A stretch of 63,821 bases of DNA, from the NCBI GenBank assembly GCA_021736305.1, contig JAIPGD010000004.1, positions 1-63,821 of the forward strand. The letters are read 5' to 3'. The notes below the pieces were generated by a model. It saw only the letters and a program-made list of their open reading frames with translations. It was not told the DNA's origin and searched no databases. Shown in pieces: positions 46,874 to 55,828 of this stretch. The position numbers and the translations under genes were made by a program. Each line of letters starts with the position of its first letter. The stretch's first letter is position 1. This DNA is from Candidatus Izemoplasma sp. Lineage in GTDB: Bacteria > Bacillota_I > Bacilli_A > Izemoplasmatales > Hujiaoplasmataceae.

Positions 46874-47833
46874 CTACAAAAAATAATCAATTATTTTTTT
46901 AGCATCAAAATCTCTAAATTTAAGGTACTTTTTACATCCATCTACTACTTTATCAATCGACATATCTTTATCAAACTCTAGATTATTAACGCCGTAATAA
47001 TATCTTAAAGATCTTATTAGTGCATCCTTTGGAACCAAGCCAACAATTTCAGCAGAAGGAATGTCAAAACCATAACGTTTTGCTTCCATCTTCACAGTTT
47101 CAAAAATTCTATATATTGGGTTTTTCTTATAATTTAAGATGTTCATAGTTACTTGAGTGTGTCCTCTATTTTCTAAATAAACTGGTCCAGCTTGAACATA
47201 TTGATATCCGCCACTACTTTGTCTTATAGCCTTAGCAAAACGATTAGTAATTTTTTCATCATCAGTCGCAACATCAATATTATATGCTATTAAAAAGTCT
47301 CTAGCGCCAATTGCTATAGAGCCAAAAGTATCGTGTCGCTTGCTTGGACCAAAATCAGGTTTCCAGTTTGGATCTTTTATTTTTTCTTTCATACCTTCAA
47401 ATTCTCCTTTACGGATATTTGGAAGGTTTACTCGGTCATCTTTTCTAGCGGCTTCTGCATACAAAAAACAAGGTATATCATATTTATCGGCTATCTTCTC
47501 GGCTAGTATTTCACTATATTTAACACACTCTTTCATTTTAATATCGCTAATAGGAATAAATGGAATTACATCAATAGCACCCATTCTTGCATGTTCACCA
47601 GTGTGTTTATTTAAGTCTATTTCTTTTAAACAGATATTAGTTAAATCCATTAAAGCATCAATCATTTTATCAGGATCTCCAATAAGAGTAACAACTGTGC
47701 GGTTATAATCTCCATCAGCCTCATAGTTAACTAATTTTATCTCTTTGTGGTTTTCAAAAACATTGATAATTCTTTTAATTTTCGCTTGATCTCTTCCTTC
47801 AGAAAAATTCGGAACACATTCGACAATTTTCAA
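46874..47833 (-). CDS. ftcD: Glutamate formimidoyltransferase
   Basis: 319 residues. Transfers the formimino group from formiminoglutamate to THF, leaving glutamate. Motifs: ECVPNFSEGRD at the N terminus, HTGEHARMGAIDVIPFIP and NIRKGEFEGM. It is the transferase half only; the cyclodeaminase half is the separate fchA gene in the same operon. So one-carbon units are saved as methenyl-THF. Confidence 0.95.
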   Translation of the reverse strand: MKIVECVPNFSEGRDQAKIKRIINVFENHKEIKLVNYEADGDYNRTVVTLIGDPDKMIDALMDLTNICLKEIDLNKHTGEHARMGAIDVIPFIPISDIKMKECVKYSEILAEKIADKYDIPCFLYAEAARKDDRVNLPNIRKGEFEGMKEKIKDPNWKPDFGPSKRHDTFGSIAIGARDFLIAYNIDVATDDEKITNRFAKAIRQSSGGYQYVQAGPVYLENRGHTQVTMNILNYKKNPIYRIFETVKMEAKRYGFDIPSAEIVGLVPKDALIRSLRYYYGVNNLEFDKDMSIDKVVDGCKKYLKFRDFDAKKIIDYFL

Positions 47834-47835
47834 AA

Positions 47836-49851
47836 TTATTTTCCTCCTTTTTGATAATTTGCTTCTACTAATTTATCAACTAAATTTTCGTTAGCCAATT
47901 TCGGTAATGTAATAAATGAATCATTATCCAAATCATTGTATTCTTCACTTGTTGAAATGGCGTTTTTATTTCTTGCCCAAGCTCTTCTTGATACTCCAGT
48001 CATAACATCATGTAACATTGCTGTTTTTAGAATCTCGTCTTTTTCTAAAGACCCATCTAAAACCATTCCATAACCTCCATTTATGACTTTTCCAATTCCT
48101 ACACCACCGCCATTATGTAAGGTTACTAAACTCATACCACGAGCTGAATTACCTAAAGCAACATGTGTAGCCATATCAGCCATAATATTTGATCCATCCT
48201 TGATATTTGCTGTTTCTCTAAATGGTGAATCAGTACCACCAGTATCATGATGATCTCTACCAAGCATTACAGGACCAATTTCTCCATCTCTAACCATTTC
48301 ATTAAATTTTAAAGCGATTTTTAATCTTCCGTAGGCATCTTGATACAAAATCCTTGCTAACGTTCCCACAACTAATTTATTTTTCTTTGCATCTTTTATC
48401 CAATTATAATTATCTAAATCTTGGAAACGACGATTAGGATCAATACATTCCATTGCCGCCTTGTCAGTTTTGTCTAGGTCGCTTTGCTTATTTGATAAAC
48501 AAACCCATCTAAAAGGTCCATATCCATAATCAAAAAGTACTGGACCCATAATAGCTTCGACATAACTTGGCCAAATAAAACCATCTAAATCATTTTCACC
48601 ATTTTTACAAATTTCTTTTATTCCAGAATCATAGATAGCTTTCATAAATGAATTTCCGTAATCAAAGAAATATGTACCTTGATTTACAATTCCCTTAATA
48701 ACTTTGAAATGTCTTTCTAAAGTTTTATTAACTAATTTTTTAAATTTAGTAGGATTATTTTGTAATAGCTCGGTTCTTTCATCGAAAGTTACTCCAACCG
48801 GACAATACCCCCCATCATAAACTGCATGACAACTAGTTTGATCACTTAACAAATCTATCTTAACATTATTTTTTAATGCATATTCTAATAAATCAACAAT
48901 ATTTCCGTGGTAAGCAATTGCTGAAGATTCTTTATTTTCCATAGCTTTTTTTGCTAAAGAAAAAGCTTCTTCTTCATTTTTCGTAACTTCACTTATCCAC
49001 CCTTGATTTAAACGAGTTTCAATTCTAGAATAATCTACTTCTGCAATGACACCAACACCGCCAGATATTTCAATAGCTTTTCCTTGCGCTCCGCTCATAC
49101 CACCCAAGCCACTTGAAACAAATAATTTGCCAATTAAATCCTCCTTATCAGGAATACCTAACTTTATTCTTCCAGCATTAAGAAGTGTTGAATAAGTTCC
49201 ATGTACAATCCCTTGAGGTCCGATATACATCCAACCCCCAGCAGTCATTTGCCCATAATTTGCTACGCCTAAAGAAGATGCACGATTAAAGTTTTTTAAG
49301 TTATCAAATTCTCCAATCATTAATCCGTTGGTTATAATTACTCTTGGAGACGTTTTGCTTGATTTAAATAATCCTAAAGGATGCCCTGACATTATCACTA
49401 ATGTTTGTTCATCATTCATTACTTGAAGATAATTTTTAACGACATGATATTGCATCCAATTTTGAAAAACCGAACCCGTTTCACCATAAGTAACCAACTC
49501 ATAAGGATATAAGGCAATATCATTATCAAGATTATTATCAATCATTACTTGAAATGCTTTTCCTTCAACGGTATTTGCTTCATATTCATCAATAGGTTTT
49601 CCATAAATTCTTGTTTTGGGTTTAAAGCGATAACCATAAATTTTTCCTCTAGTTAATAACTCATTTAAAAACTCTGGCGCTAATTCCTCGTGCCATTTTT
49701 CTGGAATATATCTCAATGCGTTTTTAAGCGCCAATTTAGTTTCGTTTTTCGATAAACTAAAATCTCTTTTTGGTGCTCTTCTAATTCCCTTTTCAAATTT
49801 TATTGGTTTAGGAATTACTTTAAATATTCTATCTAGAGTCAAATCCATCAT
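47836..49851 (-). CDS. hutU: Urocanate hydratase
   Basis: 671 residues, the long form common in Firmicutes and relatives. NAD+-dependent hydratase converting urocanate to imidazolonepropionate. Motifs: SGLGGMSGAQGKAIEISGG (NAD), DQTSCHAVYDGGYCPVG (active-site Cys region) and GRDHHDTGGTDSPFRET. AAGGAG precedes the ATG. It follows hutH by seven bases. Confidence 0.96.
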   Translation of the reverse strand: MMDLTLDRIFKVIPKPIKFEKGIRRAPKRDFSLSKNETKLALKNALRYIPEKWHEELAPEFLNELLTRGKIYGYRFKPKTRIYGKPIDEYEANTVEGKAFQVMIDNNLDNDIALYPYELVTYGETGSVFQNWMQYHVVKNYLQVMNDEQTLVIMSGHPLGLFKSSKTSPRVIITNGLMIGEFDNLKNFNRASSLGVANYGQMTAGGWMYIGPQGIVHGTYSTLLNAGRIKLGIPDKEDLIGKLFVSSGLGGMSGAQGKAIEISGGVGVIAEVDYSRIETRLNQGWISEVTKNEEEAFSLAKKAMENKESSAIAYHGNIVDLLEYALKNNVKIDLLSDQTSCHAVYDGGYCPVGVTFDERTELLQNNPTKFKKLVNKTLERHFKVIKGIVNQGTYFFDYGNSFMKAIYDSGIKEICKNGENDLDGFIWPSYVEAIMGPVLFDYGYGPFRWVCLSNKQSDLDKTDKAAMECIDPNRRFQDLDNYNWIKDAKKNKLVVGTLARILYQDAYGRLKIALKFNEMVRDGEIGPVMLGRDHHDTGGTDSPFRETANIKDGSNIMADMATHVALGNSARGMSLVTLHNGGGVGIGKVINGGYGMVLDGSLEKDEILKTAMLHDVMTGVSRRAWARNKNAISTSEEYNDLDNDSFITLPKLANENLVDKLVEANYQKGGK

Positions 49852-49858
49852 ATTCTCC

Positions 49859-51364
49859 TTAATTTAATAAATTTATAAATGACTTTGTTTTAACTATTTT
49901 TTCTGTTTTATGAATCAGTTTATACATTATCGTATCTTCTTCTACAAAATCTACTTCTTTTCTAACATAATCATATATACTTTTTGTTTTAGTACTAAGT
50001 AATTTAGGATTATTAAAATCTATTGCTTGTAAAGCAGTTAATAATTCCATTGATAAAACTTTATAAGTGTTATCAACAACTTCCATTGCTTTTCTTGCGG
50101 CATGATTTCCCATAGAAACATGATCTTCTTGATTCGCAGATGATGGTATTGAATCAACACTTGCAGGGTGAGATAATACTTTATTTTCACTCACTAAAGA
50201 AGCTGCGCTGTACTGAACAATCATAAAACCAGAATTAATTCCTGGCTTCTTCACTAGGAAAGGAGGCAAACCGTTGCTTAAATTAGCGTTAACCATCCTC
50301 TCTAAGCGTCTTTCTGATATATTGGCTATTTCACTCATAGCTATTGCTAAATAGTCCATAGCAAGCGCTAAGGGCTGTCCATGGAAATTACCAGCACTAA
50401 TAACCTTTTCGCGATCAACAAAGACTAAGGGATTATCCGTTACTGCATTCATTTCTTTTTCTATAATATCGTAGACATAATTTAAAGTATCTAAACTTGC
50501 GCCTAAAACTTGTGGCGAACAACGTAAAGAATAGGCATCTTGTACACGCAATTCTCCTTGTTTAGTGGTTAATTTTGAATCTTTAATGATTTCTCTTAAT
50601 CTTTTAGCTACATAAATTTGACCTGATTGATTTCTTAATAAATGTATCTCATTATCGAAAACATCTTCAATACCTCTTAATGCTTCCATAGTCAAAGCCA
50701 ATGTATACATTGAGAGATGAAATGCATTTAGGGCTTCAAAAATAGTTATGGCCGCAATACTAGTAATAGCTTGAGTTCCATTAATTAAAGCTAATCCCTC
50801 TTTGGCAGCTAATCCTTCAAGTGGTGTTATTCTAGCTTTTTTTAAACCGGTTAATGCATCATATTCTTTACCTTGAAATATTACATCTCCTAAGCCTATT
50901 AAAGGAAGAGCCATATGCGATAATGGTGCTAAATCACCACTTGCCCCTAAGGAGCCTTTTGCATATACAATGGGTAATAGATTTACATTTAAAAATTCTA
51001 CCATTTTTTCAATCACTTGATAGCGAATACCACTGTAGCCTTTAATTAAAGCATTAACTCTTAATAAAAGCATACCCCTAACAACTGCTTCAGAAAGTTT
51101 TTCCCCAATACCACAAGCATGACTCTTTATTAAGTTTTCTTGTAGTTGATTAGTTTTATCTTTACTAATAGAAACATCACTTAACTTCCCAAATCCAGTA
51201 TTTATACCATAGGTTGGTACGCCTGAATCTAGAACCTTTTGGACATATGCTTGTGCTTTATTTACTTTTTCAATACTTGATTTTGAAATTTCTACTTTTT
51301 CTTTATCTATAACAACTTTTATGAATTTTTCTAAGTTTAAATTATTACCATTTATAGTTACCAA
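49859..51364 (-). CDS. hutH: Histidine ammonia-lyase
   Basis: First step of histidine breakdown; eliminates ammonia to give urocanate. It is 501 residues. The Ala-Ser-Gly that forms the MIO cofactor is in GSLGASGDLAPLSHMA; other signatures are YGINTGFGKLSDV, RCSPQVLGA and NPLVF. The likely start is TTG 51364 (family N terminus MVTINGNNLNL), five bases behind GGTGG; in-frame starts upstream lie inside that site. It heads the hut operon. Confidence 0.95.
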   Translation of the reverse strand: MVTINGNNLNLEKFIKVVIDKEKVEISKSSIEKVNKAQAYVQKVLDSGVPTYGINTGFGKLSDVSISKDKTNQLQENLIKSHACGIGEKLSEAVVRGMLLLRVNALIKGYSGIRYQVIEKMVEFLNVNLLPIVYAKGSLGASGDLAPLSHMALPLIGLGDVIFQGKEYDALTGLKKARITPLEGLAAKEGLALINGTQAITSIAAITIFEALNAFHLSMYTLALTMEALRGIEDVFDNEIHLLRNQSGQIYVAKRLREIIKDSKLTTKQGELRVQDAYSLRCSPQVLGASLDTLNYVYDIIEKEMNAVTDNPLVFVDREKVISAGNFHGQPLALAMDYLAIAMSEIANISERRLERMVNANLSNGLPPFLVKKPGINSGFMIVQYSAASLVSENKVLSHPASVDSIPSSANQEDHVSMGNHAARKAMEVVDNTYKVLSMELLTALQAIDFNNPKLLSTKTKSIYDYVRKEVDFVEEDTIMYKLIHKTEKIVKTKSFINLLN

Positions 51365-51387
51365 AATAACCACCAACTTTCTCTTAT

Positions 51388-51423
51388 ATTATAACAATGG
51401 AAGATTAAAAAATAAAGCGCTTT
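51388..51423 (-). promoter_or_regulatory. hut promoter with cre-like site
   Basis: On the minus strand: -35 TTTATT (51411-51416), 17-base spacer, extended -10 TGTTATAAT (-10 at 51388-51393). The 10-base palindrome AAAGCGCTTT (51414-51423) overlaps the -35 and matches the centre of cre. The -35 hexamer and the 17-base spacing are identical to those of the ornithine operon. Confidence 0.75.
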
Positions 51424-51437
51424 CTTAACAAACAAGC

Positions 51438-51471
51438 AGAAAAAAAGCTGCTAAAATGAATTAGCAACTTT
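51438..51471 (-). terminator. Terminator after the FMN-binding-like lipoprotein gene
   Basis: Arms AAAGCTGCTAA (51444-51454) and TTAGCAACTTT (51461-51471), with one G-U pair, followed on the minus strand by seven T. It insulates the hut promoter. Confidence 0.8.
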
Positions 51472-51485
51472 TAATATTAAATTAA

Positions 51486-52493
51486 TTATTCTACCTTTGC
51501 AAATACAGCGCTTAGTACTTCTTCGTAAGCACTAGTTGTTACCGAAACGCTTGATAAAGAATCTACGCCTTCAACAGCAAATGATGTTGTCCAACCGTTT
51601 TCAACGATATAATCAGTAATCATGTCTGCTTGTTCAAACCATTCAAGTTTTTCATTATCATCTAACCAAGTTTCATATTCAGCAATTGTTGGAGTATCGT
51701 CTGTAGCAGAGTATGCTCCCCAATGCATTTTATATTCATAACCTAATTCTTGTTTAGAGTTTTCGTTCCAAGCAAATTCAAAAGTGTCGTCAGTATCATC
51801 TTCTGGAGTATCTGCCCCAGCTGTTTGAGTAACTGTAGATTGTAAAACATCGATTTCTAAGCTTTCGATTTCTCCGTCTTCATTCATTTCTAATGTCGCC
51901 CAAGTTACTTGAGGTTTACCATAACTCATTGAAGTTTGGTAAGCTTTTGTAATCCCGTCTTTTGCTTGTTGAACAGCTTCAGCTGCTAAAGCGGTGTAGC
52001 CACCATCTTTAATTGTAACATCAGTTTCAGCATCAATAGCAACATTAGTTATAACGTTATCTTCATTTACTTCTACTGAATCATAACCATTTTCAAGCCA
52101 ATGAGCTTCAATTGCTTCAGCTTGAACATACCATTCAGCTACTGCGCCACCATATTCAACCATATTATAATCATCACCAAGCTCTTTTTTAGTTTCTGCA
52201 TTCCATTCAAATGTATCACCATCTGATTGTAATGCATCAATGTAGTAAGAAACAATTTCATCATTTACGATTGTAACTGTTACACTTGTAATCATTGGAG
52301 CTCCATAATGTGCTCCGATTTCAAAAGCAGTGAATTCTCCGTCTACTACGAATTCTCTAACTTCTTCCGTTGTTGTTGTTGTTGTAGCTTCTGTTGTTGT
52401 TGTAGCTTCTGCTGTTGTAGTATCGTCACCATTACATGCAACAAAACCTAACATTAAGAAAGCTACGAGTAAAACCATTAATAATTTTTTCAT
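51486..52493 (-). CDS. Lipoprotein with two FMN-binding-like repeats
   Basis: 335 residues. A signal peptide with lipobox-like FVAC (Cys near 20) leads into a Thr-rich linker (about 24-45). Then come two tandem domains of about 145 residues with matching parts: F-x-W-N, K-x-ELG-x-x-Y-x-M, WxxQAxx, and C-terminal VTIKDGGYTALAAEA / VSVTTSAYEEVLSAV. These resemble extracellular flavin-binding lipoproteins (PplA/COG4939 group) related to the RnfG FMN domain. The threonine sites are altered: D-A-E-T-D-V-T and D-S-L-S-S-V-S. It follows rnfB by 86 bases with its own promoter. Redox function is plausible, not proven. Confidence 0.75.
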   Translation of the reverse strand: MKKLLMVLLVAFLMLGFVACNGDDTTTAEATTTTEATTTTTTEEVREFVVDGEFTAFEIGAHYGAPMITSVTVTIVNDEIVSYYIDALQSDGDTFEWNAETKKELGDDYNMVEYGGAVAEWYVQAEAIEAHWLENGYDSVEVNEDNVITNVAIDAETDVTIKDGGYTALAAEAVQQAKDGITKAYQTSMSYGKPQVTWATLEMNEDGEIESLEIDVLQSTVTQTAGADTPEDDTDDTFEFAWNENSKQELGYEYKMHWGAYSATDDTPTIAEYETWLDDNEKLEWFEQADMITDYIVENGWTTSFAVEGVDSLSSVSVTTSAYEEVLSAVFAKVE

Positions 52494-52532
52494 ATTTTTC
52501 CTCCGTCCTTATTTTAAAAATCATACATATAG

Positions 52533-52561
52533 AATATAACATATTCGTTTTAGTTTTACAA
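52533..52561 (-). promoter_or_regulatory. Promoter of the lipoprotein gene
   Basis: -35 TTGTAA (52556-52561), 17-base spacer, extended -10 TGTTATATT (-10 at 52533-52538) on the minus strand, between rnfB and the lipoprotein. Confidence 0.65.
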
Positions 52562-52579
52562 CTAAATTTTCAGGTTTTT

Positions 52580-52885
52580 TTAAGATTTTTTTTCATTTTT
52601 AAAGTAGTTATCTAAGAAGGCTTGCAACTCTTTTGCAGCGTCCTTTTTAATCGGTTTACAATCAAATACAACACTCTCTTTATTTAAAAGGGCTATAGCC
52701 ATTTCTTTGCACCCAGGATGTCCGCATGCGCCACAATTATATTTAGGTAATAAATCAACAACTTCATCAATTGTAGGATCTTCTTTTACATAAAATATAA
52801 CTGAAACTAAATTTATTAAAAGCCCTAGAATAAATCCTATTCCTGCTAATATACCTGCTGGTAAAATAATGCTTACAAGATCCAT
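52580..52885 (-). CDS. rnfB: RnfB, short form without ferredoxin domain
   Basis: Only 101 residues. It contains the N-terminal membrane helix (about 8-32) and the first [4Fe-4S] site, YNCGACGHPGCKEMA plus the Cys of FDCKP. It then ends in a Lys-rich tail (NEKKS). The usual RnfB continues with one or two ferredoxin modules (roughly 190-330 residues in total), which are absent here. Six-frame reading of the following 86 bases shows no cluster motif, so this is not a simple frameshift. It overlaps rnfA by 13 bases, as is usual in the operon. Confidence 0.85.
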   Translation of the reverse strand: MDLVSIILPAGILAGIGFILGLLINLVSVIFYVKEDPTIDEVVDLLPKYNCGACGHPGCKEMAIALLNKESVVFDCKPIKKDAAKELQAFLDNYFKNEKKS

Positions 52886-53460
52886 TCAATAAGCCCTCCA
52901 AATCTAGAAAAAATAATCGCTAAGATTGCTGCGACAATTAAGGCAATTGGCGTTCCTTTAAATGCTTTTGGAACTGGCGCAAAATCTAATTTTTCTCTTA
53001 TCATTGAAAATATATACATTACAAACAAGAAACCTAGGCCGATAAATCCTGTATAAACTAACATTTCTACAAAATTATGTCCATTAGTAATATTTAATAC
53101 AGCAACACCTAATATTGCACAGTTTGTTGTAATTAAAGGTAAATAAATACCTAATCCTTTATATAATGAGGGAGAAACTTTTTTAAGAAAAGTCTCAACC
53201 ATTTGTACTAGAGCTGCAATAACCAAAATAAATGCAATAGTACGCATATAAACTATATCAAAAGCTTCTAATACATAGGTATATAAAGCCCATGTAACTG
53301 TTGATGAAATAAGCATCACAAAAATAACCGCTAAACCCATTCCTAATGCAGAACTTCTTTTAGTCGAAACTCCAATAAAAGGACATATTCCTAAAAATTG
53401 TGTCAAAATAATGTTTTGAAGTATAAATGCCGAGAAAGCGAGAGCAATTAAATTATCCAT
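52873..53460 (-). CDS. rnfA: Electron transport complex subunit RnfA
   Basis: 195 residues with six hydrophobic segments. Begins MDNLIALAFSAFILQNIILT and has the family loops FLGICPFIGVS and TNCAILGVAV. With RnfE it forms the inverted-topology pair at the membrane centre that holds a [2Fe-2S] cluster (Cys in GICPF and TNCAI). It overlaps rnfE by eight bases and rnfB by 13. Confidence 0.95.
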   Translation of the reverse strand: MDNLIALAFSAFILQNIILTQFLGICPFIGVSTKRSSALGMGLAVIFVMLISSTVTWALYTYVLEAFDIVYMRTIAFILVIAALVQMVETFLKKVSPSLYKGLGIYLPLITTNCAILGVAVLNITNGHNFVEMLVYTGFIGLGFLFVMYIFSMIREKLDFAPVPKAFKGTPIALIVAAILAIIFSRFGGLIEWIL

Positions 53461-54130
53461 TAGATTTCACTTCCTTTTCTTTTTCAGCCATTCTAGCTTT
53501 ACTTCGGTTCGTAATTGCAATTATAATCGCTAAAATAAATCCTAATGAAATAAATGCACCAGCTGGCTTAATAAACATATCAATTGGTTCAATCATTAAA
53601 AAATCAAAGATAAATCTCAAATCAATTTGTAAACTTTTCCAAATCGTTAATACTCCTGCACCTAAGAATTCTCTGAAGATACTGATAAGCATAATTGCTA
53701 ACCCAAATCCAAGAGACATACCTATTCCATCAATCACTGAATCAATTGGTTTGTTCTCTGATGCAAATGCTTCAGCTCTACCTAAAATAATACAGTTTAC
53801 AACTATAAGTGGAATAAAAATACCTAAAGAGTTATATAACTCTATTAAATAAGCATGCATTATCATTTCAACCACAGTTACTAATGTTGCAATAACAACA
53901 ATATAAACTGGAATTCTAACCGGTTTAACTAAATCAGCTAACATTTTATTATGCATTATTAACGAAATAATTAAATTAGACAATACTAATACAAAGATTA
54001 CAGCAATCGTCATTCCAATTGCGTTTTCTAAAGAAGTGGTAACTGCAAGAGTTGGACATAAACCAAGTAGAGCGACAAAAATAGGGTTTTCACTAAAAAT
54101 ACCTTTTAAGAAATTTTCTTTTTTAGTCAT
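53453..54130 (-). CDS. rnfE: Electron transport complex subunit RnfE
   Basis: 225 residues, homologous to RnfA with six membrane segments. Cys are in ALLGLCPTLAVTT and VNCIILGRAEAFA. The N terminus is Lys-rich (MTKKENFLKGIFSENP). It overlaps both neighbours by eight bases. With RnfA it carries electrons across the membrane. Confidence 0.94.
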   Translation of the reverse strand: MTKKENFLKGIFSENPIFVALLGLCPTLAVTTSLENAIGMTIAVIFVLVLSNLIISLIMHNKMLADLVKPVRIPVYIVVIATLVTVVEMIMHAYLIELYNSLGIFIPLIVVNCIILGRAEAFASENKPIDSVIDGIGMSLGFGLAIMLISIFREFLGAGVLTIWKSLQIDLRFIFDFLMIEPIDMFIKPAGAFISLGFILAIIIAITNRSKARMAEKEKEVKSNG

Positions 54131-54659
54131 CTACTTCACCCCCCATGTCATTTTCAACTCTTTCAGCAATAATAGAAAAAATATCTCTCATAGCGTTAGA
54201 TGTAAAAGTTGCTCCAGCCATTTGATCAAAATCATCTAAAGAATTTGCTGGCGAATCCTTTGAAAGGAATTCATAATCTGTCACTCCCGATCCAGGTCCT
54301 GACTCGGTATGTGAGATTACTTTATAATCTTGAATAGTTAAATCATTTTTAACAACAACTAAAACATTTATTAATCCGCCATATCCTTGTGAACTAACCG
54401 AGTAAGCTAAAGCTAAAATCTCTTCTGAATCAGCTGATTCTTTTATAATGAAAATAGAGTCAATTTTACCATAATCAAATTCTTCAATATCAATAAAATA
54501 CTCATCTGGACTATAATATTCTTCAATCGCCTGGGTTTTTAATCTCAATTCTTCAGCAGCAATTTTATCAGCGGTTAACCCATTCACTACCGCTAATAAT
54601 AAACCACAAATCAAACCAAACATTAGTAACACTAAACCTGATTTTAATCCATTATTCAT
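54123..54659 (-). CDS. rnfG: Electron transport complex subunit RnfG
   Basis: 178 residues: N-terminal signal anchor (about 8-28) and one extracytoplasmic FMN-binding domain. The flavinylation site is near residue 158, QMAGATFTS, fitting the S/A-GAT-x-T consensus; the covalently linked Thr is present. Upstream is TESGPGSGVTDYEF, also typical of RnfG. An ApbE-type flavin transferase should exist elsewhere in the genome. Confidence 0.93.
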   Translation of the reverse strand: MNNGLKSGLVLLMFGLICGLLLAVVNGLTADKIAAEELRLKTQAIEEYYSPDEYFIDIEEFDYGKIDSIFIIKESADSEEILALAYSVSSQGYGGLINVLVVVKNDLTIQDYKVISHTESGPGSGVTDYEFLSKDSPANSLDDFDQMAGATFTSNAMRDIFSIIAERVENDMGGEVDD

Positions 54660-54661
54660 TT

Positions 54662-55828
54662 TTAGCCACCTCCATTCAAAGTAGCATCTAATCCATCAAT
54701 CCATTCAATCACAGCTTCCATAGCGTCTGATGTAACTGTTGCAGCTGCAACAGTATCGATGATTACATCATTGTTGAGGTATTCATCAATATATTGTTCC
54801 TCAACTGCAGGAACATCATTTCCGGTATATCTAGCATTGTAATCTGCATCATAACTTTCATGAGTTTCTGTTAAAACAATATTTGTTATTGCTGTTTCAG
54901 AATCATTTAAAGTAACAGTTACAGTAATTCCTTGACTAGAGTAACCAAAAACTTTTACAACAATTTCATGATTTGTTTCGTTATAACTCATATCTTCTAC
55001 AACATGATTAATTATTTTAGAGTCTTCTACATAAACTTTAATATTATCTTTAACTTCTTGAGGTGGTTCAACACCAGAAGCTAAACCTTGATAAGTAAAA
55101 TCACTATCTATATATATACTAGCAACATTATTATCTCTACCAAAGGTAACATCTGCAATTAACGGATAATCAACCATTGTTGAAAAATCATAATTATAGT
55201 ACACATCATTAATAGTTAACTGTAAAGAAGGAATTTCAAATTCAAAATCGGCAGCATACAATTCGCGTGCAAATTTAACCCCTTGTTCAAAAGCTCTTGA
55301 TGAATAAGTTGCACCAGCTTTAGAATCAATCGAAAGGTCTATAACATCTAAATTCTTATTTTCAAATTGATTAAAAAATGATTCATCCAGTAAGTTATAA
55401 AACTGACCCGCTACAGAAACAGTTTCGTTATGGCTGATAACCTTAATATTAATCAATTCATTATTTTCGGTTGAAATTGCGTATGCACTTACTAAACCAT
55501 CTTCACAACCAAAAGTGCTAAGAACATAAATAACTGCTACAAGATTTTCATTATCATCTCTAACATAATATGCCTCTATGATTTCTGGCTGATATTCTCT
55601 ATCTTCTGATAATATAGTATAAGTAACATCTACTTCAGTTGGTTCAAACGTTTCTAAAGTTTTACCATTTTCTACTAACTCAAGCAATGAATCTCTATAT
55701 CGTTCTTCTTGATGCACAGAGATTTGTTCGGTCATATAACGTGAAAACATTCCACCAAATATAAAGATGATTAATAAAAGCAAGATTGAAACTATCAATA
55801 CACCTTTTGTTTTTAAAATATTTTTCAT
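54662..55828 (-). CDS. Second RnfG-like protein with two FMN-binding domains
   Basis: 388 residues: signal anchor (about 10-30) plus two extracytoplasmic FMN-binding-type domains. The first has a canonical site, SKAGATYSS (near residue 170); the second ends TVAAATVTSDAMEAV (near residue 370), with Gly replaced by Ala but the Thr retained. Such a protein is not part of the standard rnfCDGEAB set. It lies between rnfD and the normal rnfG. ATG 55828 overlaps the rnfD stop (ATGA) behind CAGGTGAT. Confidence 0.85.
   Translation of the reverse strand: MKNILKTKGVLIVSILLLLIIFIFGGMFSRYMTEQISVHQEERYRDSLLELVENGKTLETFEPTEVDVTYTILSEDREYQPEIIEAYYVRDDNENLVAVIYVLSTFGCEDGLVSAYAISTENNELINIKVISHNETVSVAGQFYNLLDESFFNQFENKNLDVIDLSIDSKAGATYSSRAFEQGVKFARELYAADFEFEIPSLQLTINDVYYNYDFSTMVDYPLIADVTFGRDNNVASIYIDSDFTYQGLASGVEPPQEVKDNIKVYVEDSKIINHVVEDMSYNETNHEIVVKVFGYSSQGITVTVTLNDSETAITNIVLTETHESYDADYNARYTGNDVPAVEEQYIDEYLNNDVIIDTVAAATVTSDAMEAVIEWIDGLDATLNGGG

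Noticed and set aside
52549-52566. Hairpin TTTAGTT/AACTAAA as terminator of the rnf operon
   Set aside because: No T run follows on the minus strand, and it overlaps the -35 of the lipoprotein promoter.
52494-52579. Frameshifted ferredoxin part of rnfB at the A8 run near its stop
   Set aside because: Reading all frames through this stretch gives no Cys motifs and early stops, so the missing modules are not encoded here.
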